From positions 62,001 to 126,000 of the forward strand of contig JAEXNR010000013.1 of the NCBI GenBank assembly GCA_023439505.1: 64,000 nucleotides of DNA, given 5' to 3'. Origin of the DNA: Bacillota bacterium. Lineage in GTDB: Bacteria; Bacillota; Clostridia; Lachnospirales; Lachnospiraceae. The notes under the pieces were generated by a model that was given only the letters and a program-made list of their open reading frames with translations, was not told where the DNA came from and did not search any database. Of this stretch, positions 7,944-16,625 are shown one piece after another; positions within the stretch are counted from its first letter, which is position 1, and the number at the start of each line of letters is the position of its first letter. Made by a program: the position numbers and the translations under genes.

Positions 7944-8840
7944 CTAATCTTCCAGTAAAGCCCACGCTCTGTTGATCACTCTCTTTGTATTGGCTAAAAT
8001 AATATCTGCATCCTCATCTTTCCATGGCTTAACCTCAAAGGATAATACATATGGATTTTGCGCCTGAAAGAACCCTTCCGCCTTCAGAACCTGGAAAAAA
8101 TCTAATAGCTGTTTTGTGTCGTTTGCACTGTCAGGAAATCCGAATCTCGGATGCTGATCTCCGTATGCTTCGCAGCCCTCTTTTACAACAGCATTCCCGA
8201 TATGAAAATGATTAATATAAGGTCTTAAGGTCTGTATTACAAATTTAGAGGTTTCATAAGTTGTGGGAAAATGAGAGAGGTCAACCAGCAATCCAAAATT
8301 GTTGTGTGTCATTCTCATATCTGCCGCAAATTGAGCTGCATAAGTTGCAGGACCTATGAGTACTGCTTTATCCATATCATAATCAAATACCTCAAGGTTC
8401 ACAGTAATATTCTTCTTTGCCGCATAATCACAGACTGCTCTTGTTGTCTTTAGCAGTTGGTCATATGCTTGCGATTTTGTATCTTCTTCCCACTTTCCTG
8501 CCAAAAAGGCTACGCCCTGTGCTCCCAGATATTGCGCTTCATCGATTGCTTCCAACAATGTGGCCTGTGCAGCCAGCCTGCCCTCTTCATTAAGATCATT
8601 GGGATTTAACTTAGGTCCCAGAAGTCTTGGCTGTGCTCCATAACATACCTTTAGATGTGCCTGCTCCATCATCCTTTTGGCTTTTGATCTGGTTTCCTCA
8701 TCACTGAATTTACAGACTTCTATGGCATCAAAAAAGTCATCGCATGCGATTGTCTTTATGGAATCTATCACATTATAGGTTGGATGACTCATCCATTGAA
8801 TTGTTCCGATTTGAAAATATTTATGTATTGATTCCTTCAT
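7944..8840 (-). CDS. Sugar isomerase/epimerase, TIM barrel (xylose isomerase-like)
   Basis: A 298-aa member of the AP endonuclease 2/xylose isomerase-like TIM-barrel family, which catalyses metal-dependent ketose/aldose isomerisation or epimerisation. The four expected metal ligands are visible: E150 (NLEVFD), D187 (LLVDLSH), H213 (NHFHIGN) and E269 (LSFEVKP). It lies between the transketolase C subunit and the hydroxyacid dehydrogenase (35-nt gap to the latter's ATG). GAAAGGTGAG precedes the ATG. It differs clearly from the other two family members at 10643 and 12438, so the three probably act on different intermediates. Confidence 0.9.
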   Translation of the reverse strand: MKESIHKYFQIGTIQWMSHPTYNVIDSIKTIACDDFFDAIEVCKFSDEETRSKAKRMMEQAHLKVCYGAQPRLLGPKLNPNDLNEEGRLAAQATLLEAIDEAQYLGAQGVAFLAGKWEEDTKSQAYDQLLKTTRAVCDYAAKKNITVNLEVFDYDMDKAVLIGPATYAAQFAADMRMTHNNFGLLVDLSHFPTTYETSKFVIQTLRPYINHFHIGNAVVKEGCEAYGDQHPRFGFPDSANDTKQLLDFFQVLKAEGFFQAQNPYVLSFEVKPWKDEDADIILANTKRVINRAWALLED

Positions 8841-8862
8841 TTTATCTCACCTTTCATAAACA

Positions 8863-9798
8863 CTATTTTCTGGATATCGCTTTCTTCGCCTTATTAACGA
8901 TGGCTTGTACACCGTATCCATACTTCTCCAATAGCTGATCGTAGTCCCCTGATTCAGCAAAATCCGTAGCGCCAACAAATTCCATGGGCACAGGATGGGT
9001 TTGTGCTAATACCTCAGAAACCGCACTTCCCAGACCACCATAAATACTGTGCTCCTCCACCGTAACAACCGCTCCGGTCCGTTTTGCAGTCTCCACAATC
9101 AGCGCTTCATCAATCGGCTTTATGGTATGGATATTAACAACAGAGGCCTCAATTCCTTCTGTCTGTAATAACTGAGCAGCAGCCAGTGCATTCCTCAGTA
9201 TTGTTCCCGTTGCTATAATTGCAACATCACTGCCTCTTCTTAGTTCCACACCTTTTCCTATTTTAAACTCATAGGATTCATCAAAAATCATGCCGGCAGG
9301 TGCCCTGCTTAATCTCAAATAAACCGGTCCATCAAATTCAGCGATAGCCTCAACCGCCTTTTTCGTTTCTACCGGATCAGATACCGAGATAACCGTCATA
9401 TTGGGAATGGCTCTTAATACAGCAATGTCTGTAATTGATTGATGACTCGCACCGTCATAGGAATCCGATAAACCACAATAGGTTCCGGCAAGTTTGACAT
9501 TTAATTTGTCGTATGCAATTAGACTTTGAATTGCATCCAAACCTCTTGTTGTAAGAAAAACAGCAAATGTATTTACAAAAGGAATCCGTCCGGATGATGC
9601 AAAGCCGGTAGCCATTGCTACCATATTAAACTCGCTTATTCCCACATTAAAGTAACGTTTCGGAAATTCCTTCCCGAATAAAATACTTTTTGTAGAACTT
9701 CCGACATCCGCTTCAAGCACTACAACCTTATCATTGTTTGCTCCCAACTTCTTTAGAGCCTCACCATAGGCATCTCTGATCGCAATTTCATTAGCCAT
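8863..9798 (-). CDS. Transketolase, C-terminal subunit (split enzyme)
   Basis: About 311 aa carrying the pyrimidine-binding and C-terminal domains of a split transketolase; with the adjacent N-terminal subunit it moves a two-carbon ketol unit between a ketose and an aldose using thiamine diphosphate. Seen: the cofactor-activating glutamate in GISEFNMV, the substrate-pocket SYDGASHQSITDIAVLRAIPN and LRLSR. ATG at 9798 was chosen: GGAGGT is 7 nt upstream, and the start overlaps the stop of the N-terminal subunit by 8 nt (ATGGCTAA), indicating translational coupling. Residues that bind the phosphate of normal substrates (Arg in IRDAYG, Ser in GSSTKS, His in ASHQS, Arg in LSR) appear kept, which is needed anyway for a glyceraldehyde 3-phosphate acceptor. 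Confidence 0.93.
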   Translation of the reverse strand: MANEIAIRDAYGEALKKLGANNDKVVVLEADVGSSTKSILFGKEFPKRYFNVGISEFNMVAMATGFASSGRIPFVNTFAVFLTTRGLDAIQSLIAYDKLNVKLAGTYCGLSDSYDGASHQSITDIAVLRAIPNMTVISVSDPVETKKAVEAIAEFDGPVYLRLSRAPAGMIFDESYEFKIGKGVELRRGSDVAIIATGTILRNALAAAQLLQTEGIEASVVNIHTIKPIDEALIVETAKRTGAVVTVEEHSIYGGLGSAVSEVLAQTHPVPMEFVGATDFAESGDYDQLLEKYGYGVQAIVNKAKKAISRK

Positions 9799-10624
9799 TA
9801 ACATTACCTCCCAGCTCTGATTTTGCCAATACATACTCCTCATTGCTGATCGGTTTGCCATGCCAGATATTCTTTCCTTCCATAAATGAAACGCCTTTCC
9901 CTTTTACTGTCTTTGCAATAATAATTGAGGGCATACCCTTACATGTTTTCGCTTCATCTACTGCTGTAGAAATTGACGCAACATCATGACCATCACAATG
10001 TATTACATTCCACCCGAAGGATGAGAATTTACTTCCGATATCACCCAGTGGCATAATCTCATCCACCGTACCATCCAGCTGAACACCATTACAGTCTAAA
10101 ATAGCAATTAAGTTATCTGCCTCATACTTAGACGCTGCCATTGCAGCTTCCCAAACAACGCCTTCCTGAATTTCTCCATCTCCTAATAATACATATATGT
10201 CAGCATCACTATTGTTCATCTTTTCAGATAGTGCCATCCCAAGTCCGGCACCCAGTCCCATACCCAATGGACCTGCCGAAAGCTCTATTCCCGGTGTTTT
10301 ATGCGCACATGGATGCCCCTGCAGGTGGCTTCCCATTTGTCTTAAGGTAGGAAGATCTTCCTTGGGAAAATACCCCATCTCCGCCATAATAATATAGAGA
10401 ATCGGACATGCATGCCCTTTTGACAAGATTAATCTGTCTCTGTTTTCCATATCAGGCTTCTGGGGATTTATATTCATTTTTTCATAATACAGTGTTGTGA
10501 GAATCTCAGTACAAGATAAAGATCCCCCCGGATGTCCTGTTTGAATGTTATGTAATAGATCGATTAAACTGTTTCTAAACTGTAAACATAAGTTTTCAAG
10601 TATAGTTTTTTGTTCACTTAGCAT
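9791..10624 (-). CDS. Transketolase, N-terminal subunit (split enzyme)
   Basis: A 277-aa thiamine diphosphate-binding half of a split transketolase. Motifs: QTGHPGGSLS (H31), LSKGHACPILY (H71), GSHLQGHP, and the Mg/TPP-binding GDGEIQEG at 148-155 with DCNG about 25 residues later. AAAGGAG precedes the ATG. It lies downstream of an isomerase/epimerase and upstream of its partner subunit. Split transketolases in catabolic clusters are known from apiose and sulfoquinovose pathways (AptAB, SqwGH); here the context is carboxylate transport and 2-hydroxyacid dehydrogenases rather than a pentose phosphate operon. Confidence 0.93.
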   Translation of the reverse strand: MLSEQKTILENLCLQFRNSLIDLLHNIQTGHPGGSLSCTEILTTLYYEKMNINPQKPDMENRDRLILSKGHACPILYIIMAEMGYFPKEDLPTLRQMGSHLQGHPCAHKTPGIELSAGPLGMGLGAGLGMALSEKMNNSDADIYVLLGDGEIQEGVVWEAAMAASKYEADNLIAILDCNGVQLDGTVDEIMPLGDIGSKFSSFGWNVIHCDGHDVASISTAVDEAKTCKGMPSIIIAKTVKGKGVSFMEGKNIWHGKPISNEEYVLAKSELGGNVNG

Positions 10625-10642
10625 AAATACTCCTTTATTGAT

Positions 10643-11470
10643 TTATCCATATATCTGTTTGAAAATCGGCCTCAGATGGGTAATGGCTCCTTTAGCGGCT
10701 TCTTCCTGATCCGGTATTTGCATGATTTCCGTACTGAAATTGTCATCATATCCACATTCTTTAAATGTAGTGATAATTTTTTCAAAGTTTAAACCGCATT
10801 GCCCAGGGTAACGTCTGTTATTATCTGCCAGATGAACATGCATATTATATTCACTGTATATTCTTATGGCTTCATATAAATTCTTTTCCTCCAGATTCAG
10901 GTGAAATATGTCCATCATCAGCTTAAAATACGGGTTGTCCACTGCCGTTATCAATTTAAGAGCTTCTTCCAGCGTATTAATAAAATTGGTCTGCATAATG
11001 GTTACTGTTTCCAGTGCAATTGCCACGTTTTTCTTAGCACCATATTCACTTAACTCTTTTAAAGCATCGATTGCATATTGTTGTGTCTGGTTTTTTGTTA
11101 GATCAGAGCAATAATGGCCGCGTATTCTTCCTATATTAATATTAGCTTCCAGGGCAGATGCAAAATCGATAATCCCTTTGGTGCGGTTTATTGCCTCTCT
11201 TCTGATTTCTTCCCTGGCATCCGTATAACTCAAACCCAGTTGTCCATAGATTTCGCCGGTGCAGATAAGTGCAACCGATAATTTGTTTTTATCCGCTTCT
11301 TTTCGTACAAGATCCCAATTAAGCTCAGAAGGATTTAATGTCATGAGTTCCACACCATCATACCCCAATGATGCCAACTCATAAAAGCTCTTCTCCAGAG
11401 GCCCCTGATACGCTGTCACAGTGTCTGCGATTGCAACATCCGGTGTAGCAACTTGATAACATAATTTCAT
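10643..11470 (-). CDS. Sugar isomerase/epimerase, TIM barrel
   Basis: A 275-aa xylose isomerase-like TIM-barrel protein with metal ligands E154 (ALETVTI), D187 (LMMDIFH), H213 (HVHLADNNRR) and E248 (STEIMQ). The HVHLADNNR stretch is typical of the hydroxypyruvate isomerase/tagatose epimerase-like branch, but the substrate cannot be fixed. ATG at 11470 was chosen because AAGGAG lies 9 nt upstream; the in-frame TTG at 11479 touches that RBS directly. It sits between the GntR regulator (32 nt) and the transketolase N subunit (18 nt). Confidence 0.9.
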   Translation of the reverse strand: MKLCYQVATPDVAIADTVTAYQGPLEKSFYELASLGYDGVELMTLNPSELNWDLVRKEADKNKLSVALICTGEIYGQLGLSYTDAREEIRREAINRTKGIIDFASALEANINIGRIRGHYCSDLTKNQTQQYAIDALKELSEYGAKKNVAIALETVTIMQTNFINTLEEALKLITAVDNPYFKLMMDIFHLNLEEKNLYEAIRIYSEYNMHVHLADNNRRYPGQCGLNFEKIITTFKECGYDDNFSTEIMQIPDQEEAAKGAITHLRPIFKQIYG

Positions 11471-11501
11471 TTTAAACAACTCCTTACCATAAGGATATTC
11501 T

Positions 11502-12140
11502 TTACTTCAGTAAGTCTCTCATCGCATTAATATCCTGTTGTATCATTTTGATCGAATGTTTGTCATCATGATTACAGATTGCTTCAACCAGCTCCTGGTG
11601 ATCTGATATTGATCTTACCTTCTTTTCCTGCGTCCACTTTACGACATTCGTTCTCGTGTATGCAAAGACATCTTCCAATTCATTGATATAAGTTACCAGC
11701 CTTTTACTGTCTGATACCTTTGCAATAAACCGATGTATTTCACTGTCCAGTTGGCTGGCTTCCACATATTTATTACTGTTTAACTTGGCCTTATAATTTT
11801 CAAATATTGATTTTAATTCATATTTTTGACTCTCAGTTATCATCTCACAGCACATTTTCGCAGCAAGTGTCTCCAACGCAATTCGTATATCTAACATTTT
11901 TTCCAGTTCTTTATTTGAAATTTCCGTTGCAAAAAGACCCTTTCGTGGTCTGTTTTCTATCAGCTCTTCTGCGATCAGGCGATTGATTGCCTCACGCACA
12001 GGTGTTCTGCTCACTCCGAGTTCTTCTGCAATCTTATCCTCCCAAATTCGTTCTCCCGGCTTAATAGAGTTATTAATCAATTTTTCCTTCACTTCAGTGT
12101 AAACAAATTCTTTTAACCCCGAAAATCTTATTTTCATCAT
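11502..12140 (-). CDS. GntR-family regulator, FCD (FadR) subfamily
   Basis: A 212-aa repressor-type regulator: winged helix at about 1-75 (EELGVSRTPVREAINRL recognition helix) and an all-helical FCD ligand domain at about 80-207. FCD metal ligands are partly visible: D133 and H137 (LDSEIHRF) and H183 (SDHQEL); where the last His is usual the sequence reads QQDINAM, so an aspartate may replace it. FCD regulators usually respond to carboxylates or sugar acids, matching the TctABC transporter nearby. It is the first gene of its operon, downstream of a TTGACA promoter and of an element also found at two neighbouring promoters, so autoregulation is likely. AGAGG precedes the ATG-ATG pair; either may be used. 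Confidence 0.92.
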   Translation of the reverse strand: MMKIRFSGLKEFVYTEVKEKLINNSIKPGERIWEDKIAEELGVSRTPVREAINRLIAEELIENRPRKGLFATEISNKELEKMLDIRIALETLAAKMCCEMITESQKYELKSIFENYKAKLNSNKYVEASQLDSEIHRFIAKVSDSKRLVTYINELEDVFAYTRTNVVKWTQEKKVRSISDHQELVEAICNHDDKHSIKMIQQDINAMRDLLK

Positions 12141-12187
12141 TTAACCTCTCATTAATTCATCTTTTATTTGTATACCAATTATCATTA

Positions 12188-12252
12188 TTATAATGTATAA
12201 AAAATAATTTATATAATGTAATAATATATAATAAATATACTGATATTGTCAA
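12188..12252 (-). promoter_or_regulatory. Promoter and candidate GntR operator of the gntR-to-dehydrogenase operon
   Basis: Minus strand: -35 TTGACA (12252-12247), overlapping -10 TATATA/TATATT (about 12230-12223, spacer 16-18). About 21 nt downstream is TTTATACATTATAA (12201-12188), identical to 14 nt of the operator-like palindrome at 20345-20367 and one base from that at 17924-17945. The rest of the 12141-12437 gap is very AT-rich and includes the perfect palindrome CGTTTATAAACG (12314-12325). Confidence 0.6.
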
Positions 12253-12437
12253 TCCTTCATAGATATGTTCTCGTCGTTTGCTTAAAGAGCCTCTTTCTCT
12301 TTTTGATCAACTACCGTTTATAAACGACATCATCAAATGATTCGTTGAAACAATAAGAATAATATTATATCGGGATCCTGTTCCTGAATTAATTCTCCCT
12401 GATGAATGATCTTTATAGCGTCTCTTGTTTCTAACGC

Positions 12438-13379
12438 TTATTGACAGAACTTTTCAGCTGCTGCCGAGAATGCAGACTCTACTTTTTCATAGGCAAATCT
12501 GGCGGAAGTTTCAGGAGAAACCCCCGGGTAGGGCCGCATCTCCAGAGAGATTACCGGTCTGTTACTGCCCGGATTGCTCCTGAGATATCCAAACTCAAAT
12601 AATTGTATCAATTGCTCTGTCAATTCTTCTACGTCAAAGCATCCCTCGTGTATCCCTAACGGTGGATGCGTATGTCCATAATATGCACTCTTAGGATCCT
12701 TCACTGCATCGCCCAGGTGTATATGAGCCAATCCTACTTTTCTTGAACTGTTCAGTGCCTGGGTAAATGTCTCCTGCATGAGAGGCAGGTGTGCACTGTC
12801 TAGCATGAGCTTTGCATTGGCCGCACCCTCATTTTGCATTTCTTCAATAAAGTCGGCACATTCCTGTGTAGGTCCCAGAACTAATTTTTTGAATGCCTCT
12901 CTCTCCATAGGTTCCAGTACGATGGTAATATCAAATTGTTTTGCATATGCCGCAACCTTCAGGAAGTATTCCTTGAATCTTTTCAGAATTTCCGGACGTT
13001 TCTCCGGTCCTTTATCCGCACACCCGGTGATTACCATCAGCTTAGAATCAGCTTCTGCTGCGTAATTTATATGTTGTTTGGCTAATTCCAAAGCATTGGC
13101 ACGGTATATAGGCTGATCACTGGCAGGATTGAATTCACCATCCAGCTGAAATGGAATCGGCGTATTATAGTTCAGGATCTTGTTATATTCCTTCATCTTT
13201 TGAATTTCACGTTTTCGCAATGCATCGTTTTGCGGTAAAAAAGTTTCAAAAACCTCATATTCGGGAAATCTGCAGCATGTCTCTATTGCCGTCAAATGTT
13301 CCAGTTCATCCTCAAAAGCTGCGGGAAAAAGCAAGGTTGGACTTATCCCAAATTTCATATAGTTGTTCATTCTAATCAT
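12438..13379 (-). CDS. Sugar isomerase/epimerase, TIM barrel
   Basis: A 313-aa xylose isomerase-like TIM-barrel protein, metal ligands E156 (IVLEPMER), D194 (LMLDSAHL), H221 (AHIHLGDA) and E280 (ISLEMRPY). ATG at 13379 was chosen: GGGGGAT is close upstream and the fold begins there, whereas the open frame extends 40 codons into the spacer after the preceding gene. Last gene of the tctC-to-isomerase operon, 83 nt after the racemase-like gene. It may act on the imported substrate or a product that feeds the transketolase. No clear terminator follows, so transcription may continue into the GntR operon. Confidence 0.9.
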   Translation of the reverse strand: MIRMNNYMKFGISPTLLFPAAFEDELEHLTAIETCCRFPEYEVFETFLPQNDALRKREIQKMKEYNKILNYNTPIPFQLDGEFNPASDQPIYRANALELAKQHINYAAEADSKLMVITGCADKGPEKRPEILKRFKEYFLKVAAYAKQFDITIVLEPMEREAFKKLVLGPTQECADFIEEMQNEGAANAKLMLDSAHLPLMQETFTQALNSSRKVGLAHIHLGDAVKDPKSAYYGHTHPPLGIHEGCFDVEELTEQLIQLFEFGYLRSNPGSNRPVISLEMRPYPGVSPETSARFAYEKVESAFSAAAEKFCQ

Positions 13380-13462
13380 CACATAATCCCCCTTTCCTTT
13401 TATATTTCTTAAATATGATAAAGTATATATTAAATTGATCCACACCAAACCATATACTGCTG

Positions 13463-14119
13463 TCAGGCTTTTATCATTTGATGTATCTGCTGAATGCACA
13501 GCTTGGGGCTTGATAAAACAGGACAGCCGGTAATCTTACCAATGGAGGATTCCAGATGTTCCATAGAAGCCTGGGCTAATATGATACAATCATACCCTTT
13601 TACCTCTTTTGCCAGTTCCAGCAATAACGAATCATGCAGCTTCATATCCATTGCCTTCAGGGCGGCAAATGCTTCGTGACATACCCGGTAGGAGATGGAA
13701 ATATTATGATTTATCTCTCCGGCTTCCACCTTCAATTTAGATATCGAGGGCTGTATGGTACTTTCAGCCGTGGCCAGTATCATAATATTATCCCCATAGG
13801 TCACTCCTTTTTTAGCCATGGCATCGTCAATGGCTACAATGGGAACTTTCACGAAGGGGCGTACCATTTCTACAATCGGTGTCAATGTGGAGCATGTAGT
13901 TACAATCATATCAGCACCTGTCAGTTCTGCGGCTTTCACATCCAGCAGGAACCGATTTCTGTTATCCATTGAAAACATACCAATTTCATTCGGGTTATTC
14001 GCCAGAAAATCATCCAATAGATTATGTATCTTTACTTCCTCACCAACTCCGTCACGAAGCTGTTGATCAAATGTCATTGCGACACTTTTTACCGTATGAA
14101 TTAAAGCAATACTCTTCAC
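13463..14119 (-). CDS. Asp/Glu/hydantoin racemase-fold protein with a single catalytic cysteine
   Basis: A 218-aa protein of the Asp/Glu/hydantoin racemase superfamily. The N-lobe cysteine is present (C76, TTCSTLTP). At the position where two-base racemases carry the second cysteine (GCAGM-type motif) this protein has LAQASM with Q183 instead. A two-cysteine racemisation is therefore unlikely; a one-base isomerase, lyase or decarboxylase reaction on a carboxylate is possible (arylmalonate decarboxylase is the known precedent of a one-cysteine member). GTG start with AAGGAG 8 nt upstream. It sits between the cupin and an isomerase in the TctABC operon. The alignment of the second site was made by eye. 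Confidence 0.82.
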   Translation of the reverse strand: MKSIALIHTVKSVAMTFDQQLRDGVGEEVKIHNLLDDFLANNPNEIGMFSMDNRNRFLLDVKAAELTGADMIVTTCSTLTPIVEMVRPFVKVPIVAIDDAMAKKGVTYGDNIMILATAESTIQPSISKLKVEAGEINHNISISYRVCHEAFAALKAMDMKLHDSLLLELAKEVKGYDCIILAQASMEHLESSIGKITGCPVLSSPKLCIQQIHQMIKA

Positions 14120-14166
14120 TTTGTTTTCTCCTTACGTCCACCAAATACAACTGCCGTGTTATGGTT

Positions 14167-14559
14167 TTAAGCTTTTTCAATCGCTGCAAATGCACGCTTT
14201 CTTAAATCTTCCCCGGTAATTGGTGGTGAAAACACACAGAAGACACGCAGCATTTCATCTCCTGTATTTTCAATCATATGTGTGACTGTGGGGGGAGCTA
14301 CAATTAATGAGCCCGGAGTAAACAAATGCTCCTCTCCATTAATCTGAACCCTTCCTTCACCGGACATGCAGTACATGGCTTCCATCGCATCCGGATGATC
14401 ATGAAGGTCTATTTTGCAGCCCGGTTCCCATTCTGTTATATGCAGTGAGAAATTACTCTCAGTAATAACCGGATCATCTGCCATAAATAGCGGCGTCATA
14501 TATCTTTTAAATGGTTCCGGTACGGCAATAGAATTTTCTTTGCTATATTGATAGAACAT
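14167..14559 (-). CDS. Small cupin protein
   Basis: A single-domain cupin of about 130 aa. The metal ligands of both cupin motifs can be seen: H53, H55 and E60 (DLHDHPDAME) and H94 (PTVTHMIE). ATG at 14559 was chosen because GGAGGAG lies just upstream; an in-frame TTG reaches the stop codon of tctA but has no RBS. Such cupins in sugar-acid operons act as isomerases, epimerases or metal-dependent binding proteins; the reaction cannot be told here. Translated directly after the tctA gene. Confidence 0.85.
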   Translation of the reverse strand: MFYQYSKENSIAVPEPFKRYMTPLFMADDPVITESNFSLHITEWEPGCKIDLHDHPDAMEAMYCMSGEGRVQINGEEHLFTPGSLIVAPPTVTHMIENTGDEMLRVFCVFSPPITGEDLRKRAFAAIEKA

Positions 14560-14601
14560 ATTCTCCTCCATTTCTGCGCTCGTTTGGGCTAGTATCACCA
14601 A

Positions 14602-16080
14602 CTAGCTTGAAAGCTTCTTCTTTTTTAACTTTCTTTTTATGAACGGATAAACCAGTGATAAAAGTCCGATTAAGATAAATGCGGCACATATGGGTCGTTG
14701 GGCAAAAATCATGTAATTTCCCTGGGACATAACTAAACTTCTTCTAAAGTTACCTTCCGCCATTGGTCCTAAAATCATTGCCAGAATAATTGGTGATAAA
14801 GGATATCCTCCCTTGGTTAAAAAATAACCGATCACTCCGGCGATAATCATTACAATAATATCGTAATAATTATTATTTATGGCGTAGGAGCCTACCGCAC
14901 ATAAAACGATAATGCTGGGTGTCAATATCTGCTTTGGTATGGAAACAATTTTAATGAAAAGTGGCTGTGCCGTAAGTCCAAGTAATAGCATGATGAAATT
15001 GGCAATAATAAATCCCACAAAAAGTGTATTGACAATGGATGCCTGCTGTACAAATAATTGTGGTCCCGGCGTAAGATTATGCATCATTAAAGCACCTAAC
15101 ATAACCGCAGTATTAGAATCACCCGGAATACCCAATGTTAATAACGGGATCAAAGCACCACCTGTCGTACCGTTATTGGATGATTCCGGTGCAGCAATCC
15201 CTTCCGGAATCCCCGTTCCAAAAAGCTCCGGATGCTTGGAAACACGTTTTTCCATATCATAAGATACAAAGGCACTAATATCACCACCTGCACCCGGGAT
15301 CGATCCGATGAATGTTCCTGTAATCCCACCGCGAATCATTGTGGGAAGTATCTTTTTCATATCCTGTCTTGTTGGCCAGACCTTTTTTGCTTTGCTTATC
15401 TTAGGTCTCGGAACAAAAATTTCCTCAATTGTTAAGAAGCACTGACTTAAAGCGAAAAGACCTACCATTACCGGGATAAAGGCCAGACCGCCTGATAAAA
15501 AGGTGGTGCCAAAGGTGAATCGGGAAAATCCGGTTATGTTATCCATTCCCATCAAAGATAAGATTAGTCCCAAAACGCCGGACATAAGTCCCTTAAGGAT
15601 AGATTCTCCAGATACGCTGGAGATAATACTGATGCCAAAGAATGCCAGTGCAAAGGTTTCCGGTGCACTAAATCTTAATGCGGCCGTTGCCAGCTGAGGA
15701 GCAAGAAAGATCAAAAATATGCCACTGATGACCCCACCTGCCCAGGATGACACCGTGGAAATACCCAACGCACGTCCGGCTTCTCCTCTTAGTGTAAATT
15801 TGTAACCGTCCAGTACGGTTGCTGCAGCGGATGGTGTTCCAGGGGTATTAATTAAAATTGCAGTGATGGATCCTCCGTAAATAGCACCAACAAAAATACC
15901 CACCAATAACATTATTCCGTTCTGCGCTTCCATTGCAAAAGTTAATGGCATTAACAAAGCTACACCCATTGTGGATGTGAGGCCGGGCATTGCTCCAAAG
16001 GATATTCCCATGGCCACACCACCAAATAAAATCAATATTGTCAATGGATTAAATATATTCGATACTACTGTCATAAACAT
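14602..16080 (-). CDS. tctA: Tripartite tricarboxylate transporter, large membrane subunit
   Basis: A 492-aa polytopic membrane protein with about 12 hydrophobic segments. Signature stretches of the TctA family: the N-terminal GISFGAMPGLTSTMGVALL and the second glycine/proline-rich GSIPGAGGDISAFVSYDMEK, followed by PESSNNGTTGGALIPLLTLGIPG. It forms the transport channel of a solute-binding-protein-dependent, ion-driven carboxylate importer with TctB and TctC, which lie immediately upstream. AAGGCGG precedes the ATG; the cupin gene follows without a real gap. Substrate class is carboxylate (citrate, tartrate, sugar acids are known for the family). Confidence 0.95.
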   Translation of the reverse strand: MFMTVVSNIFNPLTILILFGGVAMGISFGAMPGLTSTMGVALLMPLTFAMEAQNGIMLLVGIFVGAIYGGSITAILINTPGTPSAAATVLDGYKFTLRGEAGRALGISTVSSWAGGVISGIFLIFLAPQLATAALRFSAPETFALAFFGISIISSVSGESILKGLMSGVLGLILSLMGMDNITGFSRFTFGTTFLSGGLAFIPVMVGLFALSQCFLTIEEIFVPRPKISKAKKVWPTRQDMKKILPTMIRGGITGTFIGSIPGAGGDISAFVSYDMEKRVSKHPELFGTGIPEGIAAPESSNNGTTGGALIPLLTLGIPGDSNTAVMLGALMMHNLTPGPQLFVQQASIVNTLFVGFIIANFIMLLLGLTAQPLFIKIVSIPKQILTPSIIVLCAVGSYAINNNYYDIIVMIIAGVIGYFLTKGGYPLSPIILAMILGPMAEGNFRRSLVMSQGNYMIFAQRPICAAFILIGLLSLVYPFIKRKLKKKKLSS

Positions 16081-16095
16081 AATTTTGTACCCGCC

Positions 16096-16548
16096 TTATA
16101 TGAATATTCCATGTGGAAGTTGAACCTTTAGTAACACGGTAAATACCGTATACAGAAATATGGAAGTACCAACCGGTACCAAACATAGAACGATTTTATT
16201 TCTGATTTTATAGTACCAGAACATAACAAACAAATAGACGATTGTGGCAAATATAAACCCGATCAAAGCGATTAATAATAAATAACCAACGGTAATTCCA
16301 AGGGAAACCCATACTTTGGCGTTTTCTTTAGAAAAGAGCCTGGTAGCGTCTTCCTCTGTTTCCTTCATCTTTTTAGAAACAAGCAACTCGAGAATGCACA
16401 AGCCGGCGAGCAGACATGCCAGCATCATCGGGAAAAATCCCGGACCGGGTGCTCCATTTTGTGCACCCGGAAATGTATTTCCTTTTATAAAAACAAAGAT
16501 ACTAATTGCCAGCAAAACAATGGCTATTACATTACCTACCTTCTTCAT
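16096..16548 (-). CDS. tctB: Tripartite tricarboxylate transporter, small membrane subunit
   Basis: A 150-aa protein with four hydrophobic segments and the typical early motif PGPGFFPMMLA. This is the small integral subunit of the TctABC carboxylate importer; it lies between tctC and tctA, 15 nt before the latter. GGGAG precedes the ATG. Confidence 0.92.
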   Translation of the reverse strand: MKKVGNVIAIVLLAISIFVFIKGNTFPGAQNGAPGPGFFPMMLACLLAGLCILELLVSKKMKETEEDATRLFSKENAKVWVSLGITVGYLLLIALIGFIFATIVYLFVMFWYYKIRNKIVLCLVPVGTSIFLYTVFTVLLKVQLPHGIFI

Positions 16549-16625
16549 ATTTCATACGCTCCCTATTTATCGTATGGGGAAGGCAAACCATAGATCGGTT
16601 CCTCCTTTCCCCATACTAACAAGTT

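Noticed and set aside
11502..12140. Loss of metal binding in the FCD domain
   Set aside because: The last His appears replaced by Asp, but Asp can still coordinate metal and the alignment was made by eye; not strong enough for a finding.
12314..12325. CGTTTATAAACG palindrome as another operator
   Set aside because: Perfect but short, not shared with the other two promoters and not aligned with a promoter; noted only within the spacer description.
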